Assembly: GCA_902582405.1 (NCBI GenBank)
Contig: CACHSA010000011.1
Location: 1-43,198, forward strand
Length of the DNA stretch: 43,198 nt
Source of the DNA: an uncultured Bacteroidota bacterium
Lineage (GTDB): Bacteria > Bacteroidota > Bacteroidia > Flavobacteriales > Flavobacteriaceae
Reading direction: 5' to 3'
The position numbers and the translations under genes were made by a program. A model generated the notes under the pieces. It had not been told where the DNA came from and ran no database searches. It worked only from the letters and a program-made list of their open reading frames with translations. This document shows, one piece after another, positions 31,789 through 39,790 of this stretch (positions within the stretch are counted from its first letter, which is position 1; each line of letters opens with the position of its first letter).

Positions 31789-34097
31789 ATGAAGCATCCA
31801 CAAGGGCGGAAAAAATAGATCCTATTCTAAGGAAAGTAGGCTGGGAAACTGATCCTTCAAAAGGGATCAAAGTCTGGCGTGAGTTCCCTATGAATCAAGG
31901 TATGCTTTTAGGCTCTGGTGGTAAAAGGAAAAAGACTATTCATGCTGACTACGTATTGGAATATAGAGGGAAGCGTTTGGCTGTTGTAGAAGCCAAATCT
32001 GATGAAAAGGAGTTTACAGATGGTGTGGCACAAGCAAAAAACTACGCAGATCACTTAGATATACGCTTCACATATTCAACTAACGGAGATAGACATTACC
32101 TCATTGATATGAAGGGTGATGAGGGTGAAGTTCAAGATTTTTACTCCCCAGAAGAGCTCTGGAAAATGACATTTGAAAAGGAAAGTTCTGTCCGAGATTC
32201 TATTTTATCTATTCCATTTGAACTGAAAGGTGGTTGGCAACTACGTTACTATCAACACAGAGCCATTGAAACTGCCTTAGAGGCTATTTGTGAGGATAAA
32301 AACAGAATCTTATTAACTCTTGCCACAGGAACAGGAAAGACTGCTATAGCCTTTCAAATTGCCTGGAAATTATACAAGTCTGGATGGAACTTAACTGATT
32401 TCGGTAAACGAAAACCACGTATACTTTTTTTAGCTGACAGGAATATTCTCGCTGACCAGGCATTCAATTCTTTTAGCCATTCTTTTGAAGAGGAGGCTTT
32501 GATTAGAATACGTCCGAGTGAAATTAGAAAAAAAGGTCATGTTCCGCTAAATGGAAGTATTTTCTTTACCATATTCCAAACCTTCATGTCTGGTGAGGAT
32601 GGAGAGTCGGATAAGCCTTATTTTGGAGAATATCCCAAAGACTTTTTTGATCTGGTAATAATTGATGAGTGCCATAGAGGAGGAGCGAATGACGAGTCTA
32701 ACTGGCGTGACATCATGAATTATTTTGAGAGTGCTGTACAGATTGGTTTGACTGCAACTCCCAAAAGGGAAGAAAATAGAGACACATATAAATACTTTGG
32801 AGAACCTGCTTATGAGTACTCTTTGAAAAGAGGAATACAGGATGGATATTTAACTCCGTTTAGAGTTGAGCAAATTGAATCAACTATAGATGAATATACT
32901 TATTCGTCTAACGACAAATTAATTGATGGAGAGATTGAGAATGAAGGAATCTATGGAGAAAAGGATTTTAATAGAAAAATTGAAATAGAAGAGAGGGAAG
33001 CTTATCGAGTAAAACTCTTTTTATCTATGATCAACCAAAATCAAAAGACATTAGTCTTTTGTGCTACTCAACGTCACGCTGCCATGGTTAGAGATTTGAT
33101 AAACCAAAATAACGATTCAAAAAATCCCAATTATTGTCATAGGGTAACTGCTGAAGATGGTGAACTTGGAGAAAAACATTTAAGGGATTTTCAGGACAAT
33201 GAAAAAACAATTCCAACAATTCTCACTACCTCGAGAAAACTGTCTACCGGAGTTGATGCTCCAGAGGTGAGAAATATTATTCTAATGCGCCCAGTTAAGT
33301 CTATGGTAGAGTTTAAACAGATTGTTGGAAGGGGTACAAGATTAGCGGATGGAAAGGATTATTTTACAGTTTATGATTTTGTCAAAGCTCATGACCATTT
33401 TAATGACCCAGAGTGGGACGGACCTCCACAGGTAAAAAAACCAAAAAGTAAAACACCACCAAAAGGTGAATTTAAAGTTTGTAAAAAATGTGATAATGAC
33501 CCTTGTATATGTGAGCCGACAAAAAAGATGGCTCGAGTAAAACTTTCAGAAAAACACATTTTAGAAATTGATACCTCTGTTGAAACAACTTTCGTGGCTG
33601 AAGATGGCAAGGTTATAAATTCAGAAAAGTTTTTGTCTAAACTCTATGGAGAGCTGCCAAAGTTATTTAAAGACCAAGTAGCACTTAAAAAACAGTGGTC
33701 AAACCCCAAGACAAGAGAGAATTTACTCAATGAATTAGAGCAAATGGGTTATACCGATAAACACCTTGACGAGCTTCGTTCTTTAGTTAGGGCTGATGAC
33801 TGTGATTTATACGACGTGCTCTCTCATCTGTCATTTAAGGCAGATCTAATACCACGGGTTGCAAGGGCTCAAAAAGCTACAATTTCAATTAATAGTTACT
33901 CTAGTGAACAGAAAGAGTTTCTAGATTTTATCTTGTCTCAATATGTAGAAGAAGGATATACAGAGCTTTCTTTAAAGAAATTGCCCAAATTAATGGAATT
34001 AAGATATGGAGGCATTAATGATGCTGTTGATAAGCTAGGTCCTCCAGACGAAATAAAAGAGTCGTTTGAATCTATGCAACTAAAGCTATATGCCTAG
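31785..34097 (+). CDS. hsdR: Type I restriction endonuclease subunit (HsdR), EcoEI-like compact form
   Basis: The 770-residue product has an N-terminal PD-(D/E)xK nuclease domain (D55 in HADY, E69-A-K71), Walker A A-T-G-T-G-K185-T (180-186) and DECH at 294-297. Motor motif III-like TATPKR follows, then the C-terminal helicase motifs RGTRLADGKDYFTVYDF. A cysteine cluster C-x2-C-x4-C-x-C (about 566-577) separates motor and C-terminal domains, as in the EcoEI R C-terminal group. Much shorter than EcoKI HsdR (~1170 aa), consistent with the compact EcoEI type. It cleaves unmethylated DNA after ATP-driven translocation. All motor and nuclease residues seem intact. Confidence 0.95.
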   Translation: MNEASTRAEKIDPILRKVGWETDPSKGIKVWREFPMNQGMLLGSGGKRKKTIHADYVLEYRGKRLAVVEAKSDEKEFTDGVAQAKNYADHLDIRFTYSTNGDRHYLIDMKGDEGEVQDFYSPEELWKMTFEKESSVRDSILSIPFELKGGWQLRYYQHRAIETALEAICEDKNRILLTLATGTGKTAIAFQIAWKLYKSGWNLTDFGKRKPRILFLADRNILADQAFNSFSHSFEEEALIRIRPSEIRKKGHVPLNGSIFFTIFQTFMSGEDGESDKPYFGEYPKDFFDLVIIDECHRGGANDESNWRDIMNYFESAVQIGLTATPKREENRDTYKYFGEPAYEYSLKRGIQDGYLTPFRVEQIESTIDEYTYSSNDKLIDGEIENEGIYGEKDFNRKIEIEEREAYRVKLFLSMINQNQKTLVFCATQRHAAMVRDLINQNNDSKNPNYCHRVTAEDGELGEKHLRDFQDNEKTIPTILTTSRKLSTGVDAPEVRNIILMRPVKSMVEFKQIVGRGTRLADGKDYFTVYDFVKAHDHFNDPEWDGPPQVKKPKSKTPPKGEFKVCKKCDNDPCICEPTKKMARVKLSEKHILEIDTSVETTFVAEDGKVINSEKFLSKLYGELPKLFKDQVALKKQWSNPKTRENLLNELEQMGYTDKHLDELRSLVRADDCDLYDVLSHLSFKADLIPRVARAQKATISINSYSSEQKEFLDFILSQYVEEGYTELSLKKLPKLMELRYGGINDAVDKLGPPDEIKESFESMQLKLYA

Positions 34098-34150
34098 TTA
34101 AAATAGCATTATAAAAGGATTCCTATTTAATTCAATTAATATCATTTAAG

Positions 34151-34222
34151 GTGGCGGGTTTTTGTGTCATTTAGCTGCACACTATATATATATTACACTT
34201 AAATGACACATTTTCCCGCCAC
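34151..34222. repeat. Large imperfect inverted repeat between hsdR and integrase
   Basis: Arms GTGGCGGG (34151-34158) and GTGTCATTTA (34164-34173) are mirrored by TAAATGACAC (34200-34209) and CCCGCCAC (34215-34222), with 5-base spacers between the two arm parts and a 26-base centre containing TATATATATATA-like sequence. It lies in the 153 bases between the convergent ends of hsdR and the integrase. It has no T run, so it is not a standard terminator; perhaps a protein-binding or replication/termination site. Confidence 0.7.
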
Positions 34223-34250
34223 TTTAGTAATTGCCTTGAATTAAGGTTTT

Positions 34251-35300
34251 TTACTTGCCAATATTTGGCATATCTTGCTCACTCAGTTGAGGTACTTCTA
34301 ATCCCCTTAAATAAGTTAAACTAACATTTACTGATGAGTGTCCCATTGCCTTTTGAAGTTTAGTGATACTTTCTGTTCTAGAAAATAATTCTATAGCAGC
34401 AGAATGCCTAAATGAATATAATGTTATGTTGTTTTCAATAGAATGATTTTGTTTAAATCGACTCCAAAGTTTTTTAAAATAATCTTTATTGTACGGCAAA
34501 GAAGAATTAGAAAATATATTGTAGTTAGGATTTGAAGGATTAAGATTTTCTACTATAATTTTTGGCACAGGTACTACTCTATTTTTCTTTGATTTTACTC
34601 TTGAACCATCAATGGATACAAATCTAAAATCACTTGTAAAATCTCCCCATTTGAGCAATCTAACCTCTCTATGAGGTCTTAGTAAACAGCAGTAAGTAAA
34701 AAGACAGCACAGGTATAGATTATAATTAAATTCCTTTACAGATTGTATTAACTCAGGCATATTTTTAATTGGTTTATGTAGTTTTTCTTCTTGTTTTATA
34801 GATTCTGGGAACTGTAAATTTTCTTTTGGCATTTTTAATTTAATTGCTTGGTTAATTATTACTATTAGATGTTTTCTAATGGTATTGTAGGAAGTGCCAG
34901 AATAACTTTTTAAAAGAGTTTGCAAGTGATCATTTTTTAATTGATCTTCCTGTTTTACAATTTCTATTAGTTTATTGGCAACAAGTTTTAAGGTGGATTT
35001 ATAGGAATCTGATAGCTCTGATTTTAGTTTAATCTCTAAGGCATTTTGAATAAACCACCTAGCATTGTTTTGTTTTACAAAAAAAGCAGGCTTTAGAAGT
35101 TTATTTCCATTGTAGATGTATTTATAAATTTCTGCTGCAAGAATTTTTGCTTTTGCTTTTCTTTGAGAAAAGGGAAAACTATTTGGTTTTAAATCAATAC
35201 CAATTTTATCTCCACTGTAGAGTCTAAATCTTTTATGGTTTAGATAGAAAGTAATAAAGTAGTTTCCTTTGTTATCAAGGCAAACTTTTGGATAGTTCAT
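34251..35300 (-). CDS. Tyrosine recombinase (phage-type integrase)
   Basis: The 349-residue product has a SAM-like core-binding domain and a catalytic domain with R208 (LLRPHREVRLL), the K loop (SRVKSKKNRVVPVP) and R298 in Y295-S-F-R-H. H321 in GHSS and the nucleophile Y330 in SLTYLRG complete the set. The box II first residue (usually His in HxxR) is Tyr295 here, a known tolerated variation. It is next to the right end of the island, about 57 bases from the truncated tRNA, the usual place for int. It probably catalyses integration at tRNA-Ala and, with a directionality factor not found here, excision. Activity is not proven. Confidence 0.93.
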   Translation of the reverse strand: MNYPKVCLDNKGNYFITFYLNHKRFRLYSGDKIGIDLKPNSFPFSQRKAKAKILAAEIYKYIYNGNKLLKPAFFVKQNNARWFIQNALEIKLKSELSDSYKSTLKLVANKLIEIVKQEDQLKNDHLQTLLKSYSGTSYNTIRKHLIVIINQAIKLKMPKENLQFPESIKQEEKLHKPIKNMPELIQSVKEFNYNLYLCCLFTYCCLLRPHREVRLLKWGDFTSDFRFVSIDGSRVKSKKNRVVPVPKIIVENLNPSNPNYNIFSNSSLPYNKDYFKKLWSRFKQNHSIENNITLYSFRHSAAIELFSRTESITKLQKAMGHSSVNVSLTYLRGLEVPQLSEQDMPNIGK

Positions 35301-35301
35301 C

Positions 35302-35343
35302 TGACAGTTAATTTACAGTAGACAATTATGTCTAATTGTAAAC
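35302..35343. repeat. Candidate integrase arm sites, right end
   Basis: The 19-bp TGACAGTTAATTTACAGTA at 35302-35320 is identical to 28247-28265. AATTGTAAAC at 35334-35343 is the reverse complement of 28198-28207. They lie between the integrase start (35300) and the truncated tRNA (35358). Confidence 0.6.
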
Positions 35344-35357
35344 CAACGTAATTATTA

Positions 35358-35420
35358 GGACTCGAACCCACGACCTCTTGACTGCCAGTCAAACGCTCTA
35401 GCCAACTGAGCTACATCCCC
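35358..35420 (-). pseudogene. Truncated tRNA-Ala (GGC), right att end
   Basis: On the minus strand 63 nt match the first 63 nt of the tRNA at 28067-28140 with 3 mismatches (at 35370, 35393 and 35405 region), then homology stops within the T stem. The acceptor 3' strand is absent, so it cannot fold into a functional tRNA. The identity region includes the palindromic anticodon stem TTGACTG-C-CAGTCAA. It is the right boundary of the island. Confidence 0.85.
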
Positions 35421-35617
35421 ATTTTTAGTTATAAAGACACTTCCCAAAGAATTTGACCTTTTTTTGAAATGCCCATAAATCTAAAATATACATAATAAAT
35501 TACATAATATTGATTTAGAGGCATCAGATTATTGATAATCTTTGAATAAATATGAAACATATTTTGGTGTCAATGTCCAAGCTGGACACTTTGCTTAAGT
35601 ATTTTTATCTTAGATGT

Positions 35618-35836
35618 ATGAAAAAAGAATACAAGGTAGAGGTTGTTAAAGAAGGAGCATTAGGAACTATTTTCTTAGGCTCTAGTAAAATGCCTTTAAA
35701 GAAAATGGAGGAAGTAATGAACAAATACGGAGAAGACGGTTGGGATGTAGAATTTCAATTGGTCGAGAAAAGAAGATTATTATTCTTATGGTCAAGAGAG
35801 GCCGCTATAATAACCTTTTCAAGAGTTAAAAGTTAA
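35618..35836 (+). CDS. DUF4177-like small protein
   Basis: I start at 35618 instead of 35552, because the first 22 codons (containing a cluster of Leu and Cys without pattern) do not look like protein while MKKEYKVEVVKEG is a good start. The 72-residue product reads as DUF4177: a beta hairpin, helix PLKKMEEVMNKYGEDGWDV, then RRLLFLWSREAAIITFSR. It is related by appearance to the C-terminus of the 7587-8078 protein. Cytosolic. It is followed by the ThuA-like gene after 8 bases, probably one transcript. Confidence 0.65.
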   Translation: MKKEYKVEVVKEGALGTIFLGSSKMPLKKMEEVMNKYGEDGWDVEFQLVEKRRLLFLWSREAAIITFSRVKS

Positions 35837-35844
35837 ATATTTAA

Positions 35845-36711
35845 ATGAAAAAAGGGGTCACATATTTATTATTGTTCCTGGTAGGGTTTTTTGGCTACAA
35901 AGGCGTATCTACTATCTACAACAAATTTTTAAAAAACAGAAAAAGCAATAATGAAGGAAAAATTAACATTAATTTAAAAAATGATGAAGTCCTTTCTGCA
36001 CTAGTTTACTCGGCAGTGGGTGATTTTAATCATACAGATGCTATTAAAGCATTTAAAGTTGAGATTAAAAAGTTAGGCATCATAAACAATTGGGATATTG
36101 AATTTAGCAATAACCCCTCCCTGTTTAATACTGAGGGTTTAAAAAATTTTGATGTTGTAATATGGAATAATTCCACGGGAAATACTTTAAATAAAAGCCA
36201 GATGAGATCTTTTGAGAATTATATTGAAAATGGTGGTGGATATGTTGGAATTCATGGTGCAGGTGATGATTCGAAAGACTGGGGATGGTATTATGAGGTT
36301 CTTTTAAAAGCAAAATTTACTCATCACCTAAACACGGAATTTCAATTTCAAAATGGGGTTTTAGAAAAAAAATGTACCTCTAGTTTTACAAATTGCCAAA
36401 AAATGCCCTCTACGTGGGAAAGAGAAGACGAATGGTACTTTTTTGATGAAAGCCCTCAAAAAAATGGTTCTAATATTATTTATAATTTGAATGAAAAAAG
36501 TTTATTTGTAGAAGATATAAATGAAAATGGAATTCCTATATCAAAAATGGGCGAAGATCATCCAGTTGTGTGGACAAATTGTGTTGGAAAGGGAAGATCA
36601 TTTTATTCTGCAATGGGACATAAAGGAAAATATTTCTTAGAGCCTTTGCATATGGATTTAATAAAATCCGGTATCATTTGGGCTTCAGGTAAATCTGCCA
36701 AATGCAATTGA
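35845..36711 (+). CDS. ThuA-like domain protein, exported
   Basis: The 288-residue product has an N-terminal membrane or signal segment (about 3-23, TYLLLFLVGFFGYKGVSTI). A ThuA-type class I glutamine-amidotransferase-like fold follows: SALVYSAVGDFNHTDAIKAF, FDVVIWNNSTGNTL, FENYIENGGGYVGIHGAGDD (the GGGxVGIH motif), EDEWYFFDES, HPVVWTNCVGKGRSFYSAMGH. ThuA proteins act on sugars (trehalose or keto-sugar metabolism) and often lie with glycan enzymes. No such genes are adjacent, and the substrate is unknown. It overlaps in spacing with DUF4177-like gene upstream and precedes an esterase by 10 bases, so an operon is likely. Confidence 0.9.
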   Translation: MKKGVTYLLLFLVGFFGYKGVSTIYNKFLKNRKSNNEGKININLKNDEVLSALVYSAVGDFNHTDAIKAFKVEIKKLGIINNWDIEFSNNPSLFNTEGLKNFDVVIWNNSTGNTLNKSQMRSFENYIENGGGYVGIHGAGDDSKDWGWYYEVLLKAKFTHHLNTEFQFQNGVLEKKCTSSFTNCQKMPSTWEREDEWYFFDESPQKNGSNIIYNLNEKSLFVEDINENGIPISKMGEDHPVVWTNCVGKGRSFYSAMGHKGKYFLEPLHMDLIKSGIIWASGKSAKCN

Positions 36712-36721
36712 TCATATCCAA

Positions 36722-37642
36722 ATGAGAAATGTTCTTGAATTAATATTTGATTTATCTTATCTAAAAATTTCAACTTTAATCCTTCTTTTAAATTCTTGTA
36801 ATAATAATGACACTAGTTTTATACCAAACCAAGAAATCAGGAAAGGATTACTAAATCGCAGTTTAATTTATCAAAACCAAATTAGGGAATATTTACTCTA
36901 CATCCCTCAGTCTTACAGCGAAAATACCCCCCTTCCTTTAGTGCTAAACTTCCATGGTTTTGGGGGAACAGCAGAAAGGCATTTACGAAATGCTGATATG
37001 AGAACACTTTCTGAATCCAAAGGATTTATTTTAATATATCCTCAAGGAACTCTGCTTGGAAACTATCCTCATTGGAATCCAAGCCCAATTGGAGAAGGTA
37101 ATAAAAGTAGTACTGACGACTTAGGGTTTATAGATGAACTTTTAACTATTCTTCCAGAAAAAATAAATATTGATAGTTCTAGGATTTATGCTTGCGGCTA
37201 TTCAAACGGAGGTTTCTTATCTTATTCACTAGCGTGCAATTTAACTAATCAAATTGCAGCGATAGGCTCTGTTGCAGGGACTATGCTGACTGATACTTAC
37301 GAAAACTGCATGGCAAAGGTGCCAAAGCCAATGATAAATATTCACGGAGCTAAAGATCCTATTGTACCATACCAAGGTAGTGCAGATCTAATTTCAATTG
37401 ATACTGTTATAGATTTTTGGTCAGAACTAAATTATGCAAAAAACTTGGAGACCAACTTTTTTCAAGGGGTTGAGCAATATGTATATAAAGACTCATTGGG
37501 GATTCCTTTGGTATCCCATTTTAAGATAATTAACGGTTCACATACTTGGGACTATAACTCTTTATTGTCAAATAATACCAGCACTAATGAACTGATATGG
37601 GAATTTGTTTCAAAATTTGATATTAATGGATATATTGAGTAG
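36722..37642 (+). CDS. Alpha/beta hydrolase, PHB-depolymerase/feruloyl-esterase type, lipoprotein
   Basis: The 306-residue product has an N-terminal hydrophobic part ending LLLNSC (about residue 26), giving a lipoprotein. The fold signs are the oxyanion loop LNFHGFGGT, nucleophile S161 in GYSNGG, D212 in HGAKDPIVPY and H274 in NGSHTWDY, so the triad is complete. The family (LpqC/esterase PHB depolymerase, COG3509) hydrolyses aromatic esters or poly-hydroxyalkanoates; the substrate here cannot be told. It lies between the ThuA-like gene (10 bases) and prolyl oligopeptidase (33 bases). Confidence 0.93.
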   Translation: MRNVLELIFDLSYLKISTLILLLNSCNNNDTSFIPNQEIRKGLLNRSLIYQNQIREYLLYIPQSYSENTPLPLVLNFHGFGGTAERHLRNADMRTLSESKGFILIYPQGTLLGNYPHWNPSPIGEGNKSSTDDLGFIDELLTILPEKINIDSSRIYACGYSNGGFLSYSLACNLTNQIAAIGSVAGTMLTDTYENCMAKVPKPMINIHGAKDPIVPYQGSADLISIDTVIDFWSELNYAKNLETNFFQGVEQYVYKDSLGIPLVSHFKIINGSHTWDYNSLLSNNTSTNELIWEFVSKFDINGYIE

Positions 37643-37675
37643 TTTAAGTAGATTATTTCACTTATAGCCTTAAAT

Positions 37676-39784
37676 ATGAAAAGATATATTTTTTTTCTGT
37701 TAATTACCCTTTTGTTGAATTCTTCTTGTACAAGTAATAAAATAATATACCCAGAAACAGAAATTATTCCTGTGGCTGAGAGTTATTATGGTGACGAAAT
37801 TTTGGACAATTATAGGTGGCTTGAAGATGATACAAGTGAAAAGACAAAAGACTGGGTGGAAAGACAAAATAGAACCACATTTACATATCTTAGTCAAATA
37901 AAGTTCATAGAAGATTTAAAAGGAAGATTTGAAAAAATATGGAACTATGAGAAACTTTCTTCTCCTTTTTTTGAAGGTAATTATGTATACTATTATAGAA
38001 ATAACGGCCTTCAAAATCAATATGTTTTATACAGAAAAAAAAATGATATTGAAGAGGTTTTCTTAGATCCAAATAAATTCTCTGATGATGGTACGATATC
38101 TCTTTCCGGACTGAGTTTTTCCAAAGATGGTAGCAAAGTTTGTTATTTAATTAGTGATGGAGGGAGTGATTGGAGAAAGCTGATTATAATGGATACAGAG
38201 TCAAAAGAGATAATTGAAGACACCCTTGTTAATATAAAATTTAGTGGTATTAACTGGAAAGAAAATGAGGGTTTCTTCTATTCAAGTTACGATAGACCAA
38301 AAAAAAGTGAGTTAAGTGGCAAAACCGATCAGCACAAACTTTATTATCATAAACTAGGAACAAAACAAAAAGATGATAAAGTTATTTTTGGTGGAAAGGA
38401 TAATGAAAAACACCGATACGTAGGTGCTACAGTTACAGAAGACGACAAGTATTTGATTATAGATGCTTCAAAATTTACTAAGGGAAATATAAGTTTTTTA
38501 AAATCCTTAAAAGATGAAAAATCCCCTTTGATACCCATTGACGAAGACTATAGTACAGACAGCTATCTTGTACACAGTGAAAAGGATAGATTGTTTTTTG
38601 TTACAAACAAAAATGCTCCAAATAATAAAGTTGTATTAGCAAAGGTTAATAGTCCAAACGAAAAGTTTTGGAATGACTTTATTCCTGAAGGAGAAAGTGT
38701 ATTAAGTATATCATATTCTGCAGGTTATTTTTTTGCCAAATATATTGTTGATGTGAAGTCTAAAGTTTTAAAGTTTGATTTGTATGGTAAAAACTTGGGT
38801 GAAATTGAACTTCCAAGTATTGGGACTGTTAGAGGGTTTAGCGGTAAAAAGGATGATAAAGAGGTCTTCTTTACCTTTACCAACTATAATTCTCCAAGTA
38901 TAATTTATTCACTCAATCCTAAAAATAATCAAACTCAAATATATTGGAAACCAGATATTAATTTTGATCCAGAAAAATATGTTTCAAAACAGATTTTTTA
39001 TAAATCAAAAGATGGAACACAAATACCTATGACAATAACTCACAAAAAAAACATTGTGTATAACGGTAAAAACCCTACCATTCTTTACGCGTATGGTGGG
39101 TTTAATATCAGTATATTACCATCATTTAGCATTTCCAATGCAATATGGATGGAATTAGGTGGGGTTTACGCTGTTCCGAATCTCAGAGGTGGTGGAGAGT
39201 ATGGAAAGAATTGGCATCTACAGGGTGTAAAAATGAATAAACAAAATGTATTTGATGATTTTATTGCCGCTGCAGAATATTTAATTTCAAGAAATATTAC
39301 AACCTCGGATTATTTAGCAATTCGAGGTGGTTCAAATGGTGGGTTGTTAGTTGGTGCTACCATGACCCAGCGTCCCGAATTAATGAAAGTGGCTATTCCA
39401 GCTGTAGGGGTTTTAGATATGTTAAGATACCATAAATTTACAGCTGGAGCTGGATGGGCATATGATTACGGGACATCTGAGGAGTCTGAGGAAATGTACA
39501 AATATTTGAAAAGATATTCACCCGTTCACAATGTAAAAGATAACTCCAATTACCCAGCTACGTTAGTCACAACAGCTGACCATGACGACAGAGTTGTCCC
39601 TGCTCATTCTTATAAGTTTATATCTGAACTCCAAAAAAAACATATAGGTAATTCTCCAGTTTTAATCAGAATTGAAAATAGAGCTGGCCACGGAGCAGGT
39701 ACACCGATTAGCAAGCGAATTGAACAGTATGCTGATATTTACGGATTTATTTTATACAACATGGGGTACAAATCCCTTCCTTAG
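37676..39784 (+). CDS. Prolyl oligopeptidase (S9A), lipoprotein
   Basis: The 702-residue product starts with a lipoprotein signal (LLNSSC, Cys 19), then the seven-bladed beta-propeller (about 80-430) and the catalytic alpha/beta-hydrolase domain (430-702). The triad is S553 in GGSNGG, D638 in DHDDRVVP and H672 in AGHGAG; all present. Its length and sequence fit bacterial S9A enzymes, which cleave after proline in peptides of limited size. The enzyme is probably periplasmic or surface bound and used for peptide nutrition, as commonly assumed for marine Bacteroidota. Followed after 6 bases by the fructosamine-kinase-like gene, so a common transcript is likely. Confidence 0.95.
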   Translation: MKRYIFFLLITLLLNSSCTSNKIIYPETEIIPVAESYYGDEILDNYRWLEDDTSEKTKDWVERQNRTTFTYLSQIKFIEDLKGRFEKIWNYEKLSSPFFEGNYVYYYRNNGLQNQYVLYRKKNDIEEVFLDPNKFSDDGTISLSGLSFSKDGSKVCYLISDGGSDWRKLIIMDTESKEIIEDTLVNIKFSGINWKENEGFFYSSYDRPKKSELSGKTDQHKLYYHKLGTKQKDDKVIFGGKDNEKHRYVGATVTEDDKYLIIDASKFTKGNISFLKSLKDEKSPLIPIDEDYSTDSYLVHSEKDRLFFVTNKNAPNNKVVLAKVNSPNEKFWNDFIPEGESVLSISYSAGYFFAKYIVDVKSKVLKFDLYGKNLGEIELPSIGTVRGFSGKKDDKEVFFTFTNYNSPSIIYSLNPKNNQTQIYWKPDINFDPEKYVSKQIFYKSKDGTQIPMTITHKKNIVYNGKNPTILYAYGGFNISILPSFSISNAIWMELGGVYAVPNLRGGGEYGKNWHLQGVKMNKQNVFDDFIAAAEYLISRNITTSDYLAIRGGSNGGLLVGATMTQRPELMKVAIPAVGVLDMLRYHKFTAGAGWAYDYGTSEESEEMYKYLKRYSPVHNVKDNSNYPATLVTTADHDDRVVPAHSYKFISELQKKHIGNSPVLIRIENRAGHGAGTPISKRIEQYADIYGFILYNMGYKSLP

Positions 39785-39790
39785 TTTTCT

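Larger units (their letters stand above)
28141..35357. mobile_element. Integrated island at tRNA-Ala carrying a type I R-M system
   Basis: The segment lies between the intact tRNA-Ala (28067-28140) and a 63-nt truncated copy of the same gene (35358-35420). It contains a tyrosine recombinase at its right end, a complete hsdM-hsdS-hsdR operon and a divergent SRAP gene, with no other genes. A 19-bp exact direct repeat (TGACAGTTAATTTACAGTA) occurs at 28247-28265 and 35302-35320, near the two ends. About 7.2 kb in total. Structure indicates site-specific integration; no plasmid or conjugation genes are present, so it is a cargo-carrying integrative island rather than a self-transferring element. 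The 345 bases from 28141 to 28485 hold only the repeats and no convincing gene. Confidence 0.85.

Noticed and set aside
35358-35420. Second functional tRNA-Ala gene
   Set aside because: The 3' acceptor strand and part of the T stem are missing, so it is recorded as a truncated copy.
35552-35617. 22-codon extension of the DUF4177-like gene
   Set aside because: No protein-like pattern; the family fold begins at the Met at 35618.
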